A stretch of DNA of 64,000 bases. Source: Lycium barbarum (Eukaryota; Streptophyta; Magnoliopsida; Solanales; Solanaceae). Of the stretch, positions 47,857 to 59,399 are shown in pieces. Within the stretch, counting starts at the first letter, position 1; every line of letters starts with the position of its first letter. The notes beneath the pieces were generated by a model that was given only the letters and a program-made list of their open reading frames with translations, did no database searches and was not told the origin of the DNA. The stretch lies in NCBI RefSeq assembly GCF_019175385.1, contig NC_083345.1:118981657-119045656 (forward strand), written 5' to 3'. The position numbers and the translations under genes were made by a program.

Positions 47857-49395
47857 TGATACGCTCAAATTACACCTATTAATGGCGTAAAGCGAACGTT
47901 GTCAAATATAGTAACCCAACAAGGTTGGGGTCGAATCCCACAGGGAATATGGAGAGAAAAGAGTACTATTCGTATGCGATACCGGTCTTTAAATGCTTTA
48001 ATCCTATTCCGGATAGTTTGAATTGATTGTTGAATAATGTAATTTAATACTTTGACTTAAAATGTAATTAATGTGAGAGAGAGAGAGACTAAGGTTGTGT
48101 TCCCCAATTTGATTAGATATTATGCTTCAGGTTTCAAAGTGATATACTTCTAATGGTTGTTCTATGAATATGCACTTGGTCTCTTAAAGACTTCTTAATG
48201 TTTCCCAACAGTTAAGCAGTATTTCCTCTTTATGATTCTTCCGAATATAAAAGAGTTACAATCGAAGAGCGACCAATGATGCCAATTTAGACTTATTCTT
48301 ATTCCTAAGTTAGTCTATTAAACGAGGGTTAACGCCTCGAGTCATTGTTATTCAATTTTACCAATATTGACTCTCTTTCCCAAGAAAAGTCAATATAATG
48401 GCTTCGGCTAATGCTTGCAATCATTACCCAACGTTACAACTCAAAGATAGAATAAATAACAACAACTATTATGCATATATCAATAATAGAAACCCATTCA
48501 CATAATACCCATCATGGGATTCACAACCTTAGAATTGAAATTAGCTACTCATAATGTTTCTTGATAGAAAAAGCTTAAAGATTAACATAATACACTTACA
48601 ATACTAATACAAGATGGAATGAGAGTGAAGTTGTTGCCTTAAATGCTCCAACCACTTTAAGATTAAAAACCTAGGGTTTATGCCTCTAAAATAAAATCTG
48701 AATCTTGAATTAAAACCCTACATTATGTATTTATAGAGCCAAAAATCGCGCCAAGTTTCTGGACAAAAATGCCCTTACGCCGCATTGTTACGGACCGTAA
48801 CTCAGGTTACGGTCCGTCCTTCATTTCGTCATTTGACCACTTTGACGTTACGGCCACCATGCGACGGACCGTACCCTGTGTTACGGTCCGTCCTTCTGAA
48901 GCGTAAGTGGTGACAATTTCTTGGCAACTCTCTGGAATTTTGAATGATGTTACGGTGAAGGGTTACGGACCGTAACATGAGTTACGGACCGTAACACTAA
49001 ACCGTAACACTGAAGGTTTTATTGAAACTCTCTGGAAATTTAGCTCATGTTACGGTGACATGTTACGGACCGTAACATGAGTTACGGACCGTAACACTCC
49101 ACCGTAACACTGATGGTTTCAATGAAAACTTTCTGGAAATTCAGGCCCTGTTACGGTTCAAAGGTACGGACCGTAACATGAGTTACGGACCCTGTTACGG
49201 TCCGTAACATGAGTTACGGAGCGTCGCTTAGCTCCAATTTGTCTGTTTTTTCAGCATTACTTCTCATTTCCAATCCTTAGTTAATCAACCCTATAAAACA
49301 CAAAAATAACATAAGAAACAATGTAAAAACACTTAAAATCAAGCAACATGTCTAGTTACAAAGGCATAAAATGTGCTAAAATTCACGGCACATCA
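47857..49395 (-). repeat. 3' LTR of the Athila-like element
   Basis: Plus-strand ends are TGATACGCTCAAATTACACC at 47857 and GGCACATCA at 49395, next to a polypurine tract, giving 1,539 bp. GGGGTCGAATCCCACAGGGA lies about 75 bases from the lower end; a close relative of this motif occupies the same place in the inner element's LTRs. The segment 48780-49225 is packed with palindromic TTACGGACCGTAAC repeats. Confidence 0.85.
48780..49225. repeat. Palindromic TTACGGACCGTAAC array in LTR
   Basis: More than ten copies of GTTACGGACCGTAAC or GTTACGGTCCGTAAC and part-copies are present, each a near-perfect inverted repeat. They are organised in a higher unit of about 98-101 bases that starts ACTCTCTGGAAATTT (at about 48928, 49026 and 49127). 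The same motif recurs at 53380-53820 and 54535-54870. Confidence 0.9.
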
Positions 49396-49432
49396 ACACC
49401 CCCAACTTAAGCTTTTGCTTGTCCTCAAGCAA
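49396..49432 (-). promoter_or_regulatory. Polypurine tract and adjacent hairpin
   Basis: On the minus strand AAGTTGGGGGTGT lies directly before the LTR and should prime plus-strand synthesis. Immediately upstream is a perfect hairpin (TTGCTTG, 4-base loop, CAAGCAA; 49415-49432). The inner element has the same hairpin-PPT module. Confidence 0.8.
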
Positions 49433-51075
49433 CTACAACAATACTCGCTACTAACACACGACATCTTAGCAAAATAAGAATGACTACGGTGGGTTTGGCA
49501 TGTGTTGTTAGCACGGACTCTTCGATCCAAGAAAAATATTTAGGCTGTTATCCATCTCCTGTTTGTGACACAAAACGCACATTTCAGAAAAATTTCAATT
49601 AACTATGCAACCTCAATTAATGACACAATCATAGTACGGGGGTCTCTATGCACATGAATTTCAACTTCCGGAAAGCTAGTTACTTTGAAACCTACAATCC
49701 TCATGCCCTCACATAGACCAAAGAATGTCCCAACACACATTTACGACATAAATGGGACAGAAGACTAAAGAGACAGAAGAACACTCACACTCACAAAGAA
49801 ATTTGCATACCATGCGTGCACAAACCATAGGCTTGCCTTTATTTTCCATGCATTCAACTCTGAACAATTTGATCGTGATCACATTAGGACTTTTTGGGCT
49901 TGTAACGTTGGCTTAGGGACGGGTAGGATGAATATTTGGGTATCGGTGACTCACTCTCCTCGACACTTCTTTTTGACTTCATTCATCATTCTTCCTATCA
50001 TTTCCGACCCTCGATCTTTAGCGTGGATTTATTTAGAACTTATATACCTATATGCTGAATTATGTCCCTTTATATTCGTGATCACCCCCAACAGGCCTTT
50101 GGCCTCATTTTCCGCATCTTGACTTATCACCCCCAACTTAGGCTTTTAGCCTCATTTTCCGCACTTTTGACTTGTCACCCCCAACTTAGGCTTTTAGCCT
50201 CATTTGTCATTCTTCCGTGTCAAGGAGGGACTTGGTGCCAAATGGGATTATTCACAGAAGGGAAATAGGTTAGTTCATGGTTAATCAAAGAAAAAGTCTA
50301 TAGGCTCAAAAATGGGAGACTAGGGATCATTTTCTGTACGGGCCAGGCTCATTTAAGATACTTGGGGGTTAATACAAAGAAAGCCTAAGATCACTTCACA
50401 ATCAAATTCTCCTTAGAATTCACGCACGACCAACCGGGCAAGTTCTAGATTGCAAGCATCATATGCAAATAGAAGCTAAAAACTCACCACACAATGGTAT
50501 AAGGATTGTTTAAATATTCCGACTTCATTTCCGTTTGAAGATTTCATATGCATAAACACCCTTTCTTTGCAATGTCATTAAAAGAACCATACATGTCAAT
50601 ATCAACAACTCATTTTTGATGTGTATCACAAATTATTTTTCGGAGGGATATCATTGAACTTGTAAAAACCATTTATATCTATGCTAGAAACACGGACCAC
50701 TACCACTTAAGTCATCATTACTTTACTTCTATATTAAACATCCTAAACATGCTAGGTTTAACATACACATAGCATTCTTCGGGAATAGACACACATAGCA
50801 AAGAACAGCCGAAGAACGTCCTAACCCATACTTGCTAATAAAAATAATACCAACAAAACAAAACAATAACAATTGTCTTAAACACATGCTTATTATCACA
50901 ATTTTGGGATAAAATACCCATCAAAACAAAAAATACTAAAAACAATCTCCAGTATACTAAAACAGCAATCCCAACAACCAATCAGTAAATACTACACCCC
51001 CAACTTAAAAGCATGCATTGCCCTCAAAGCATCAAGATAACGCATTAAAAAAATGGAGGGCCTCCCTGGAGCGCA
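49433..51075 (-). other. 3' noncoding region of the Athila-like element
   Basis: About 1.6 kb between the env-position ORF and the polypurine tract. It holds three near-tandem copies of a unit of about 50 bases containing CCCAACTTAGGCTTTTAGCC (50086-50205). A second PPT-like module (CACCCCCAACTTAAAAGCAT, then TTGCCCTCAAAGC; 50994-51032) lies just after the ORF stop. No protein-coding frame is convincing. Confidence 0.7.
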
Positions 51076-53286
51076 CTAGGCACTCGGATCTGTCGCAGCA
51101 TCATGGGGTGGAGCAGTGGGTGGGGGAGAAATACGGTGAGCCGGCTCAATGGGCTGAGCTGAGCTAGAAGTAGCTCCTGCGGTGTCGGAACTTAACCGGG
51201 ACTCCTGGCGGATTCTTTTCAAAGTACGCCGCTCCTCTTCCTCATTCTGTGGGCGCAACTCAGCATATGGATCAAGACTTTGGAGAATGGGCTCGAGATC
51301 TGGCGATGCTCTGCTTCGCTTCCCTTTGTCCACAGAGGGGATATCCTCCTCCAACTCCTCATCGTGCTGTTCCTCCACCGTGTCTTCGTTGTCATCATCC
51401 CCTAGTAGGCTCTGAACCGGCTGGTATAGGCTCTGTACCAACTCCGTGTGTACTTTAGGAACCTGGTCTGTCGCCACATCCACTTCCTGGGCCTTCAATT
51501 TCTGCACATCATCCTTGACAGACCGCAACTCACTCCGAATAGCGTCCAATTCCAATGTAGGGTGTGTCCTAGTCAGCTCAGTCATCATGCCCTCAATACC
51601 ATCTATTCGGGAGTGGATTTGTAGGTGGTCCGCAGCCATTTGTTCTTTTATCGGTCGCAGCGCTGCATCAATAGCCCTTTTTGTGTATAATTTTAGCTCA
51701 GTCATGATCTACTTGACCTGCCTATCTGTGCGATCCGCTTGCAGGACCACTGCCCCAAAATTGTCTCGGTTGAACATCATTTTTCTCGCAAGCTCGGGTG
51801 GGACTCCTGGTGTTGCCTGCGGTGGTGCTGGGCTTGCTCCAGTGGAAGAGGTAGGACCACCCGAAGTAGGTGCAGCTGGAGGTGGCATAGGCTGTGTAGC
51901 ATGATCAGCCGGTGGAGCCTCAGAATCTGTGGGCTGATCCGCAGCAGCTCCCTCTTCACCCATGATAGCCAAGGGTATAACATCTGACCCCGTAGGCCCC
52001 TTCGGCACCTCAGAAACCGATGCAGAGGGAAACGAACCCTGGCTGAACACCTCATCTTTCCCTTTTGTGATGTCATAAATATGGCTGGCAATCACACTGT
52101 GATCGATATGGGGTAGGGGTTCTGGTTCTGCACGCAAGCATAGTAGCGTAAGCAGGCATGGATGAATGAGGGAAGTGGCCGGCTGGGTGGCTCTCTCTCG
52201 GAGGTCTTCGGCTATCAGTCATCCGAAGTTGATCTTATATCGCGACATTATGGAAGCCACAAGAACAACCCTGTCTGGAGCCAAATAATTATCTGATTGG
52301 GTAGGACGGATGCGGAACAGAACAATTTGCCACCAAAACTTTGCCTCTGGCGTTAGGGTGTTTTTCCAAATCCGCGTGGTGGCTGTCAACTTTGGCACTA
52401 TGGCCCATTCAGGATCTGTTGTCCGTGCAATAACAGAAGCTACCCATTTTCGGACGGGGATTGTATCCTTCTGTTCAATTTTGTAGGCAAACTCCCCTTC
52501 TTCCGCTGCTGTAGGCTCTATATAATCTTCCCCGAATAGTGTTTTATTTATAGCCGATGGAGAGACATCTATCTTCTTTGTCCGGAATACAACCTCATTC
52601 ATTGCCGGTACTTGAGTTGCTCGCTGCCCTTTCTTCACTACTTTGAATACAGCTGCCCCATATGAAGCGTAGAATTCCCTAACAAAAACCGATATGTAGG
52701 ACCCAACGGGGTTTTTCAAAAACTCCAACTTGTGGAATCGGATAGTATCACTAATGCCGGGATATCCTTCTATTCCATCGAAGATGACATTCCGTTCCTC
52801 GAAAATACTCCGCCTTGGGTCCATTCCCTCACCTTTTACCCGCTCACACCCCTTGTTATACAAATCTTCAGATCCCTCCACATTAAACCGGAGGATCTTC
52901 TCAGTCATAGCTTGCAGCCGAATGTCAAGTTTCCTTCTTTCCTATTCGCGCTCTTTTTCGCGCTCCTCCGCAGTAGGCTGTCTAATGGGTGGTTGAGGTC
53001 GGTGTGTTGGTGTGATAGCCCGCTGGGGTTCACTTTGGCTCGACGAACTCGACGAGCTCGACTCTCTTAACTCCTCAGTCGAGGAGGAACTTTCTGATTG
53101 TGGGTCTGGTTGGCTGGGTGCAACTGGTGGGGGTGGCTTGCTAGGTGCGACCGGCCTCTTTTTAGGCCTGGCGTCCTTGATCAGATCGTCGTCGCGCAGC
53201 CGTGAGGTTACCTTGCTTGCAACACGACCTTTTCCTTTTTGCGCGACCTTAGGTGAAGCCTTCTTTGATTGTCGTGGTTTACCCAT
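51076..53286 (-). pseudogene. Env-position ORF of the Athila-like element, three stops
   Basis: One reading frame runs 737 codons from ATG 53286 (MGKPRQSKKASPKVAQKGKG) to a stop at 51076, interrupted only at 52942-52944 (TAG), 52219-52221 (TGA) and 51709-51711 (TAG). The N-terminal third is a basic, then Pro/Ser-rich segment. The centre (about 52220-52900) has the folded-looking block with YPGISDTIRFHKLEF, VREFYASYG and KFWWQIVLFRIRPTQSDN, which I recognise as the plant transposon domain found in this position of Athila elements. The C-terminal part is Pro-rich with a likely coiled coil (about 51500-51700) and an acidic tail. No clear transmembrane helix, so an envelope role is not supported by the sequence. 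Each stop could derive from CAG or CGA by a single C-to-T change. Confidence 0.8.
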
Positions 53287-53289
53287 GCC

Positions 53290-55010
53290 TGTGGAAGGAA
53301 AAGTTAGATATGATGTACGAGAAGTTGTAAAAATTTTACACCTTATGAATTTAAGCCAAAGACTTTAATTAGGTCAGGTACCGTAACACAGTCGACGGAC
53401 CGTCGATGGTGTTACGGGCCGTATCTTCATCCGTAACTGAAATGGTTCAATTAAGCAAAGGGACCGTAACACAGTCGACGGTCCGTATCGTAGGATACGG
53501 TTCGTAACGTCTCACCGTAACATGATCAAAATTTTCAGAAAAGTTACTGGAAATTTGAGAGGTGTTACGGTATGATGTTACGGTCCGTCACTCGTGTTAC
53601 GGTCCGTAACACCTCACCGTAACGTCTGTCAAAATTCCAGAAGGTTTTCATGGAATCCATCGATGTTACGGTGTGGTGTTACGGTCCGTAACATAGGATA
53701 CGGACCGTAACATCCCACCGTAACACCTCTCAAATTTTCAGTAACTTTTCTGAAAATTTTGATCATGTTACGGTGAGACGTTACGAACCGTATCCTACGA
53801 TACGGACCGTAACACATAATGACGGGCAACGGATTAGCAAACAAATGACTTGGCCAAATTTTCTCGTTTTAAGCACGAGGCCAAGATTTTCGACTTAATG
53901 TCCCATGGGTATGTTGTAAAACAATATTATATCCCCTCACATGCCTCGGGTTACTCAGACTTCACCCGGTTTTATTAAAGTTTTTATTGGGGACTTTTAT
54001 CGAACAGTTGGTGGGCAAACCAATTTAGTAATTTCACAAATGAAACCTTTAACCGGATTTGCCCTCCAATTCAGTGGGAAGCAATTGCTCGTGCCCAAGA
54101 ATCTTTTAAACAGCACCAATACCAATCCCAACCCCCAACCATTGTCAAATCCCCCATAACTTATCAATTGAAATTCAAACTCAACCAACACAGCCCAAAA
54201 CACGAATTTCAACGCATATTATACGAAATTACTCATGAGCATCATAGAACTCGCATTGATAGCTAAAAGAAAAGAGCAAAGACATGTAATACCTGATCGT
54301 TGGTGATTGTAAGGATGAAACTCAAACTTACAACAGGGATTGTGATAAGAAGATAGTAAAGAGATTTTTAGAGAAATATGGGGGAGAATGGAAAGATGAA
54401 GAGAGGAGGATGTGAAGAAGAGAAGAGAGGATTTATGAGGGAGAGGGAGTTGAAAAACGTTTTAAGAATCCTTTTAATTTGAAATGGGAACCGTCGGTAA
54501 TGTATTTAAACATTTCCGACAATTACGTTACCTGTTACGGACCGTATCCTGAGATACGGGCCGTATCTTGTGTTACGGTCCATCAAACGACCCCGTTTCA
54601 CTTATTCATTAATGACCTGGCAGTCCAATCGACGGACCGTAACTCGTGTTACGGTCCGTATCACCTGGCGTAACATGTTGAAAATTTCCAGTGAAGCCCA
54701 GATTTTGTATCAACGTTACGACCCAGTGTTACGGTCCGTAATACGTACGACGGACCGTAACTTGTACCGTAACACTCTTCCTCATCCTTCAGTGAGTTTT
54801 TTATTTTTTTCTTTTTGCCTGTTACGCTTCATGATACGGACCGTAACATGAGTTACGGGCCGTAACATGGAGCGTCTCGCCTTGAATCATTCAGCAGTTA
54901 TTTGGTCCCTTCAGTTCTCAAAATCCCACCACATTAGCACATCAACAACACAAAAGAATACAAGGACAATACAAACTTTAAACTACTTACAAAGCGGTAA
55001 ATGTGGGTTG
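53290..55010 (-). other. Spacer between pol and env-position ORF, with palindromic arrays
   Basis: Noncoding. Two clusters (53380-53820 and 54535-54870) carry the same TTACGGACCGTAAC palindromes as the LTR, again in units of about 100 bases with a TTCTGGAAATTT-type segment between them. The part between the clusters shows no gene. The inner element is inserted at 55016, just before pol ends. Confidence 0.75.
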
Positions 55011-55015
55011 CCTCC

Positions 55016-56252
55016 TGATAACGTCCAAATCCACCCTATTAGGAAAAGTAGGAATTTTCAAATAAATTTTCATCCACGGTCGTATGCAAATATATTTTAC
55101 CCAACTATGAGTCGGGGTCGAATCCCACAGAGAACAATATGTAGGCGATTAGGAAAAGTAGGAATTTTCACCAACTACGCTAAAGCCAAACGATAGATAA
55201 TATTTTGGTTTTGTTTGAGGGAAAATTATAACTAATGCAAAAATGTAAACTAACCTAGAAAGCAAGTAAAATGATCAATGGCCACAAGCATGGATACAAG
55301 GGAAACTACGCTCAAGTAATGATCCAATGTACTTCATGATTTACAAATAATGGTGACTTTATATTACTTAGCCTCGGATAATGACTCTAATTTAGCTTCT
55401 TCCGAAGACTAACTAGACTACCTAATTGAATATCCCTAAAGCAATTAGGAGCATTAAGAACACCCGAATATGGCTACAAGTGGTGTCGCCTATTCCTAGG
55501 TCGATTTCCATTAGATGAGGGTTAACGCCCCAAATTCTTGTTAATTAATCTTTCCCAATCCCGAGTTTGCCTCTTCCAAGTTTAAACCGAAATAAATGGG
55601 CAAGTCTTAGGGTTAGCTACTCCCTTAAGAATCATTCAACATGAGATTAATTAAAGAAACAATAACTCACTTCATTAGGGATAAAATCATTCAACACATA
55701 AGCAAAACAAGAGATTCAATCCAAACTTAAACAATATATACTTCCATAAACAAGGTTCAAATATTGAAATGAAATACTACACACATAAATATTCAATACC
55801 AAACAAGAAATTGAAGAAAGGATTAAGAATATCTCATTAAAGTGCTTCCAATCTTCTCCTCCAATGTGTTGGTGTGAAACCCTAGCCTCCAAGGACTTGT
55901 GTTGAGCCAAAGATGATATGTTTTTGCCCCCTAGTCTTCCTTTTATGTTCCCCAATTTTTCCAAGTCCAAAAAATGACAAAATATGCCCCAGATTTTCGT
56001 TTTTGCAGTTCTGCCCGTGTTTTGTGAATCTGTCCCATTTTTGCAAAACTGTCCAGTTTTGACAGTTTTGCAAATCTGTCCAATTTGACCTCTTTTTGAC
56101 TTTATTTTCACTTGGTTTCTTCCGATCACTTATAAATCATATAAAACCTGTAAAATAGATGTAAATGATATTAAATGCACTATTTTCTCAAGCAAACATA
56201 GCAAAAATATAAGATTAAAGAAGAGATAAGTTGGTAAAATACCAACTTATCA
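55016..56252 (-). repeat. 3' LTR of the non-autonomous element
   Basis: 1,237 bp. Matches 59675-60889 apart from one base near 55948 and a segment at about 55039-55071. There the partner LTR has 11 bases and this copy has 33, including an exact 22-base copy of sequence found at 55149-55170. Its upper end is a hairpin with a 12-bp stem (56225-56251). Confidence 0.95.
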
Positions 56253-56290
56253 AACCCCCAAACTTAAACTATTGCTTGTCCTCAAGCAAT
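56253..56290 (-). promoter_or_regulatory. Polypurine tract and adjacent hairpin of the non-autonomous element
   Basis: Minus strand AAGTTTGGGGGTTTG abuts the LTR. Next to it is a perfect 8-bp hairpin (ATTGCTTG, TCCT loop, CAAGCAAT; 56271-56290), the same module as at 49396-49432. Confidence 0.85.
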
Positions 56291-57930
56291 TCAAAACATA
56301 CAATCTCTTTCGAAGAAATCGACTCAATAGTGCACCAACATCATACCAAGTTAAAAAGTCTACTTTAAGCACAAAAACGTGACTTTGATTGGTACCAACA
56401 ATTAATTCAAAACATATGAATCACCAACTTCTTCTTAAAAACTTCATTTTCCTTTCAAGTGCTCAAACACCAAATTAATCAAAGTAGCAATCAAGTCATG
56501 ACACTAAAGCTTCAAAATTTGCCTCCTTATCGCAAAACAACTTTCTTTTGTTCATTCCTCTCAATTGGAAAATGAAACACTTTCACAACTTAAATTCTCA
56601 TGTGCCCTCACACTCAAGAGAGAATCCCACACTTAGAAAATGTAATTCAAAACACAAATGGGATATTAAATAGAAAGAATTAACTCTCTTCTCTCACAAA
56701 GATGTTCAATTGCACAAGTAGTACCATAAGCTTGCCCTTCATGTATTTCTCCACTAATATAGACACACTTGGTTCAAAATCAATTAGGACTTAAAGGGTT
56801 GTAATGTAGGCTTTTAGTTAAGGTAGGGACATAATTTGGAAATAGTGACTCAAAAACCTCCCTAAGCACTACAATTTTCAACAAGCAAAGCACACTTCCT
56901 TTCAAGCTTTTCCACCATTTTTTTCATTTTTCATTTCGCCAACTAGTCTTCCCTTTATTCACAACCCTTTATTATTCCTTCCTTTATTTTTCTTTTTTTC
57001 TTTTTCAAAATAACAAGGAAGTTTCCAATTTTTTTTTTCTACTACTTCATTTTTTTTCTTTCACCTTAAAGTAACTCCCACATCACAACTTTTTCCAACT
57101 ATCACCCTCAAACTTAGGCTTTTAGCCTACATTTGCACTTTCAACGCACTTAAGGAGGTAGGGTACCAAAAGATAGATCAATAAAGAACAAAAGGTTAAA
57201 ACTTGTAACATGGTTGCCAAAGAAAAGGTTAAAGGCTCAAACGGGGTTGACTAGGGAAAATATGCAAGGGTAGGATATTTAAGGCACAAAAGCGGTTCAA
57301 GGAAGGCCTAACATCATTTTTCAAACCAAGTGTAGTCTAGGATTTCGCCTTGAAACTCATTCCGGACAAGTTCTAGACCACAAATAATGCAAAAGAACTC
57401 ACAAATAAACCTCATCACACATGGCACATGAAAACTCAAGTAGAATATGTATCCAAGAACCAATTTAAACAAATGAACTCAAAAAGTCACTCATAGCCTA
57501 AAGAGACTAATTAGTGAAAGTAAGAGCCAAAAATTAAATCTAAAAGTCACAACAAGAAACCTTACTTCAATCATTTTTCTTTTTCAAAAATCAAGAGTTC
57601 ATATGTTAAGGTTTAAATAAGTTGGTACCAAGCAAGCCAAAAATTAACCAAGGGGTAAAAAATCACATCCCAACACCATTTTTACTCCTAAACTACCTAA
57701 CTAAGAACGGAAATAAAATAACAAAAGTTTTTACTCCTAAACTACCTAACTTAGAACGGAAATAAAATAACAAAAGTGACTAATCCACAACATGCAAAAA
57801 GAACGAAATTTTCAAGAATTTGAGCAAGTTCCATTTGTAACGTTTATCCACAGCCACACCAACAGTCACAAAATAAACCCGACAAGGGCACACAATCAAG
57901 CATAACCAAAATATAACGTGCTACCACATG
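56291..57930 (-). other. 3' noncoding region of the non-autonomous element
   Basis: No coding frame. Its layout parallels 49433-51075, including a stretch like GCTTTTAGCCTA (about 57117) and a closing PPT-like module at 57931-57966. A 49-bp unit is duplicated in tandem (57679-57727 and 57728-57776). Pyrimidine-rich runs lie at 56975-57060. Confidence 0.7.
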
Positions 57931-58009
57931 CCACCCCCAACTAAAAATATTGCAGTGTCCTCATTGCACATAATCAAAACAAAACATAAAAATATATATT
58001 TTTTTTTGT

Positions 58010-58170
58010 GCAACTGGACAGTTTTGCAAAAAAAACTGGACAGTTTTGCAGAAACTGGACAGTTCTGCAGAAACTGGACAGTTCTGCAGAAACTGGACAG
58101 TTTTTGCAACTGGACAGTTCTGCAGAAACTGGACAATTTTGCAAAAACTGGACAGTTTTGCAAAAACTGT
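58010..58170. repeat. AACTGGACAGTT minisatellite, ORF 3' side
   Basis: About eight copies of a 17-20 bp unit, AAACTGGACAGTTCTGCAG with TTTTGCAA variants. Each unit contains the inverted pair AACTG/CAGTT. A second cluster lies on the other side of the ORF (59400-59550) and single copies are in each LTR. Confidence 0.92.
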
Positions 58171-58404
58171 GCAAAACAGTTCTGTTAACAGTGCTGCAAT
58201 TTTCAGCAGCTACTGGTTTGGAGCTGTCCGGAAATCCGACCTGCTCAAAACAACTCCAAAAATTCTGAAACTTTGCAGATTAGTCAAAAACCATAAACTA
58301 AACTATTCTAAAAAATAAAATTTCAAAAACGATTTAAATTTTTTAAAACGATGGGTTGCCTCCCACCAAGCGCTTAAGTTAACGTCGCGGCACGACAGTT
58401 ACCT

Positions 58405-59373
58405 TTACCGCTTTTCTCGCCATTTGGAGCTTATGAATTGGGCACCCAACTTGGACTCAAGTTTGTGACCACGAGCGGTGGGGGGTGGTAAGTAGATGAA
58501 CAAGCCAAACGTTAATTCCTTCATTCTGCACTTCTTGGCTTTCAAATGAGGAATGTCATTTTGCGTTCTTACTCTTTCGAATTGCAAGATGTAAGGCACT
58601 TGTCTTTCTTCTTCACCATCCAACATGGATGTATGTGGCTCAATTCCCATATCACCATACAAATCCAATGTTGAAAAATGCTTGGAGTGAGACTTCAACC
58701 TTCCGATTTGCAAATTTTTCTGGATTTTGACATTCTCATTTTCCCCCAAACTAGAGTCAACTTCCACCATTTTTCTCAAGACAACGGTTGACTCTAATTT
58801 CTTTTCTTCTTTGGCATCTCTAATGAAAATAAATTCGTTTGGAGGATTTTCAATTCTTGATTCCTCCTTTCCATGATTGGCCTCCAACATGGGCATTCTC
58901 TCCTCATATTGAGCATTTGAGAATTCTTCTTGATTTTGTTCAAATGCCCATGGAAGATTTTTGTATTCATTCATCAAGCCATTTTGGAGACTAGTTTCCA
59001 AGTACTCCTCCAAGGCTTTTTGCTTTTCATTTCCTCCTTCAAGTAGGCATTCCATCATGAGCTTGAACTCTCCATTTTGTCCATTCTCAACTTCTTCCAC
59101 TTCCATTTCCTTATCATTGTCACAACAAAAAGTAGAATCGTCATAGTGGGGGTTCGGGGAAGGGAAGGACACATAAGCACAATTAGCCCAATAGCCATTT
59201 TGACCACCACATCTATCACATATGCTCCACTCATGGGTTCGAGATTGTGCGCACAATCCTCCCCCGGGAGACTTTAAACAATTTTGCCAAGAGTGAGGTC
59301 CTCCACAATAGGGACAAGGGTCATCAAAGTATGGACAACTTCCATCCGACCCATTTTCATTACAAGATGCCAT
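58405..59373 (-). CDS. Non-autonomous LTR element ORF, Cys/His-rich protein
   Basis: 322 residues from ATG 59373 to TAA 58405. The N-terminus has CPYCGGPHSWQNC (CX2CX3HX4C) and then CAQSRTHEWSICDRCGGQNG with a further ANC, which looks like zinc-knuckle or short zinc-ribbon motifs of the CGGPH type seen in gag of Athila-like elements. The middle and C-terminus are acidic and Glu/Asn-rich with no recognised fold and no retroviral enzyme motif. The single ATG just follows the 5' noncoding repeats, and the frame has no break, so selection or very recent insertion is implied. A gag-derived RNA-binding role is an inference; a captured host gene is not excluded. Confidence 0.75.
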   Translation of the reverse strand: MASCNENGSDGSCPYFDDPCPYCGGPHSWQNCLKSPGGGLCAQSRTHEWSICDRCGGQNGYWANCAYVSFPSPNPHYDDSTFCCDNDKEMEVEEVENGQNGEFKLMMECLLEGGNEKQKALEEYLETSLQNGLMNEYKNLPWAFEQNQEEFSNAQYEERMPMLEANHGKEESRIENPPNEFIFIRDAKEEKKLESTVVLRKMVEVDSSLGENENVKIQKNLQIGRLKSHSKHFSTLDLYGDMGIEPHTSMLDGEEERQVPYILQFERVRTQNDIPHLKAKKCRMKELTFGLFIYLPPPTARGHKLESKLGAQFISSKWREKR

Positions 59374-59399
59374 TGTTTTTTTTTTTTATTTATTTTAGC

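Noticed and set aside
51076..53286. Viral-type envelope protein
   Set aside because: No signal peptide, transmembrane helix or cleavage motif is visible; only the position downstream of pol resembles env.
55716..56129. 137-codon ORF present identically at 60353-60766
   Set aside because: The two copies are in the LTRs of the young element; identity reflects LTR pairing, not a conserved gene.
58010..58170. CRISPR-like spaced repeats
   Set aside because: The units are adjacent with no unique spacers, have inverted symmetry and sit in a eukaryotic retrotransposon; this is a minisatellite.
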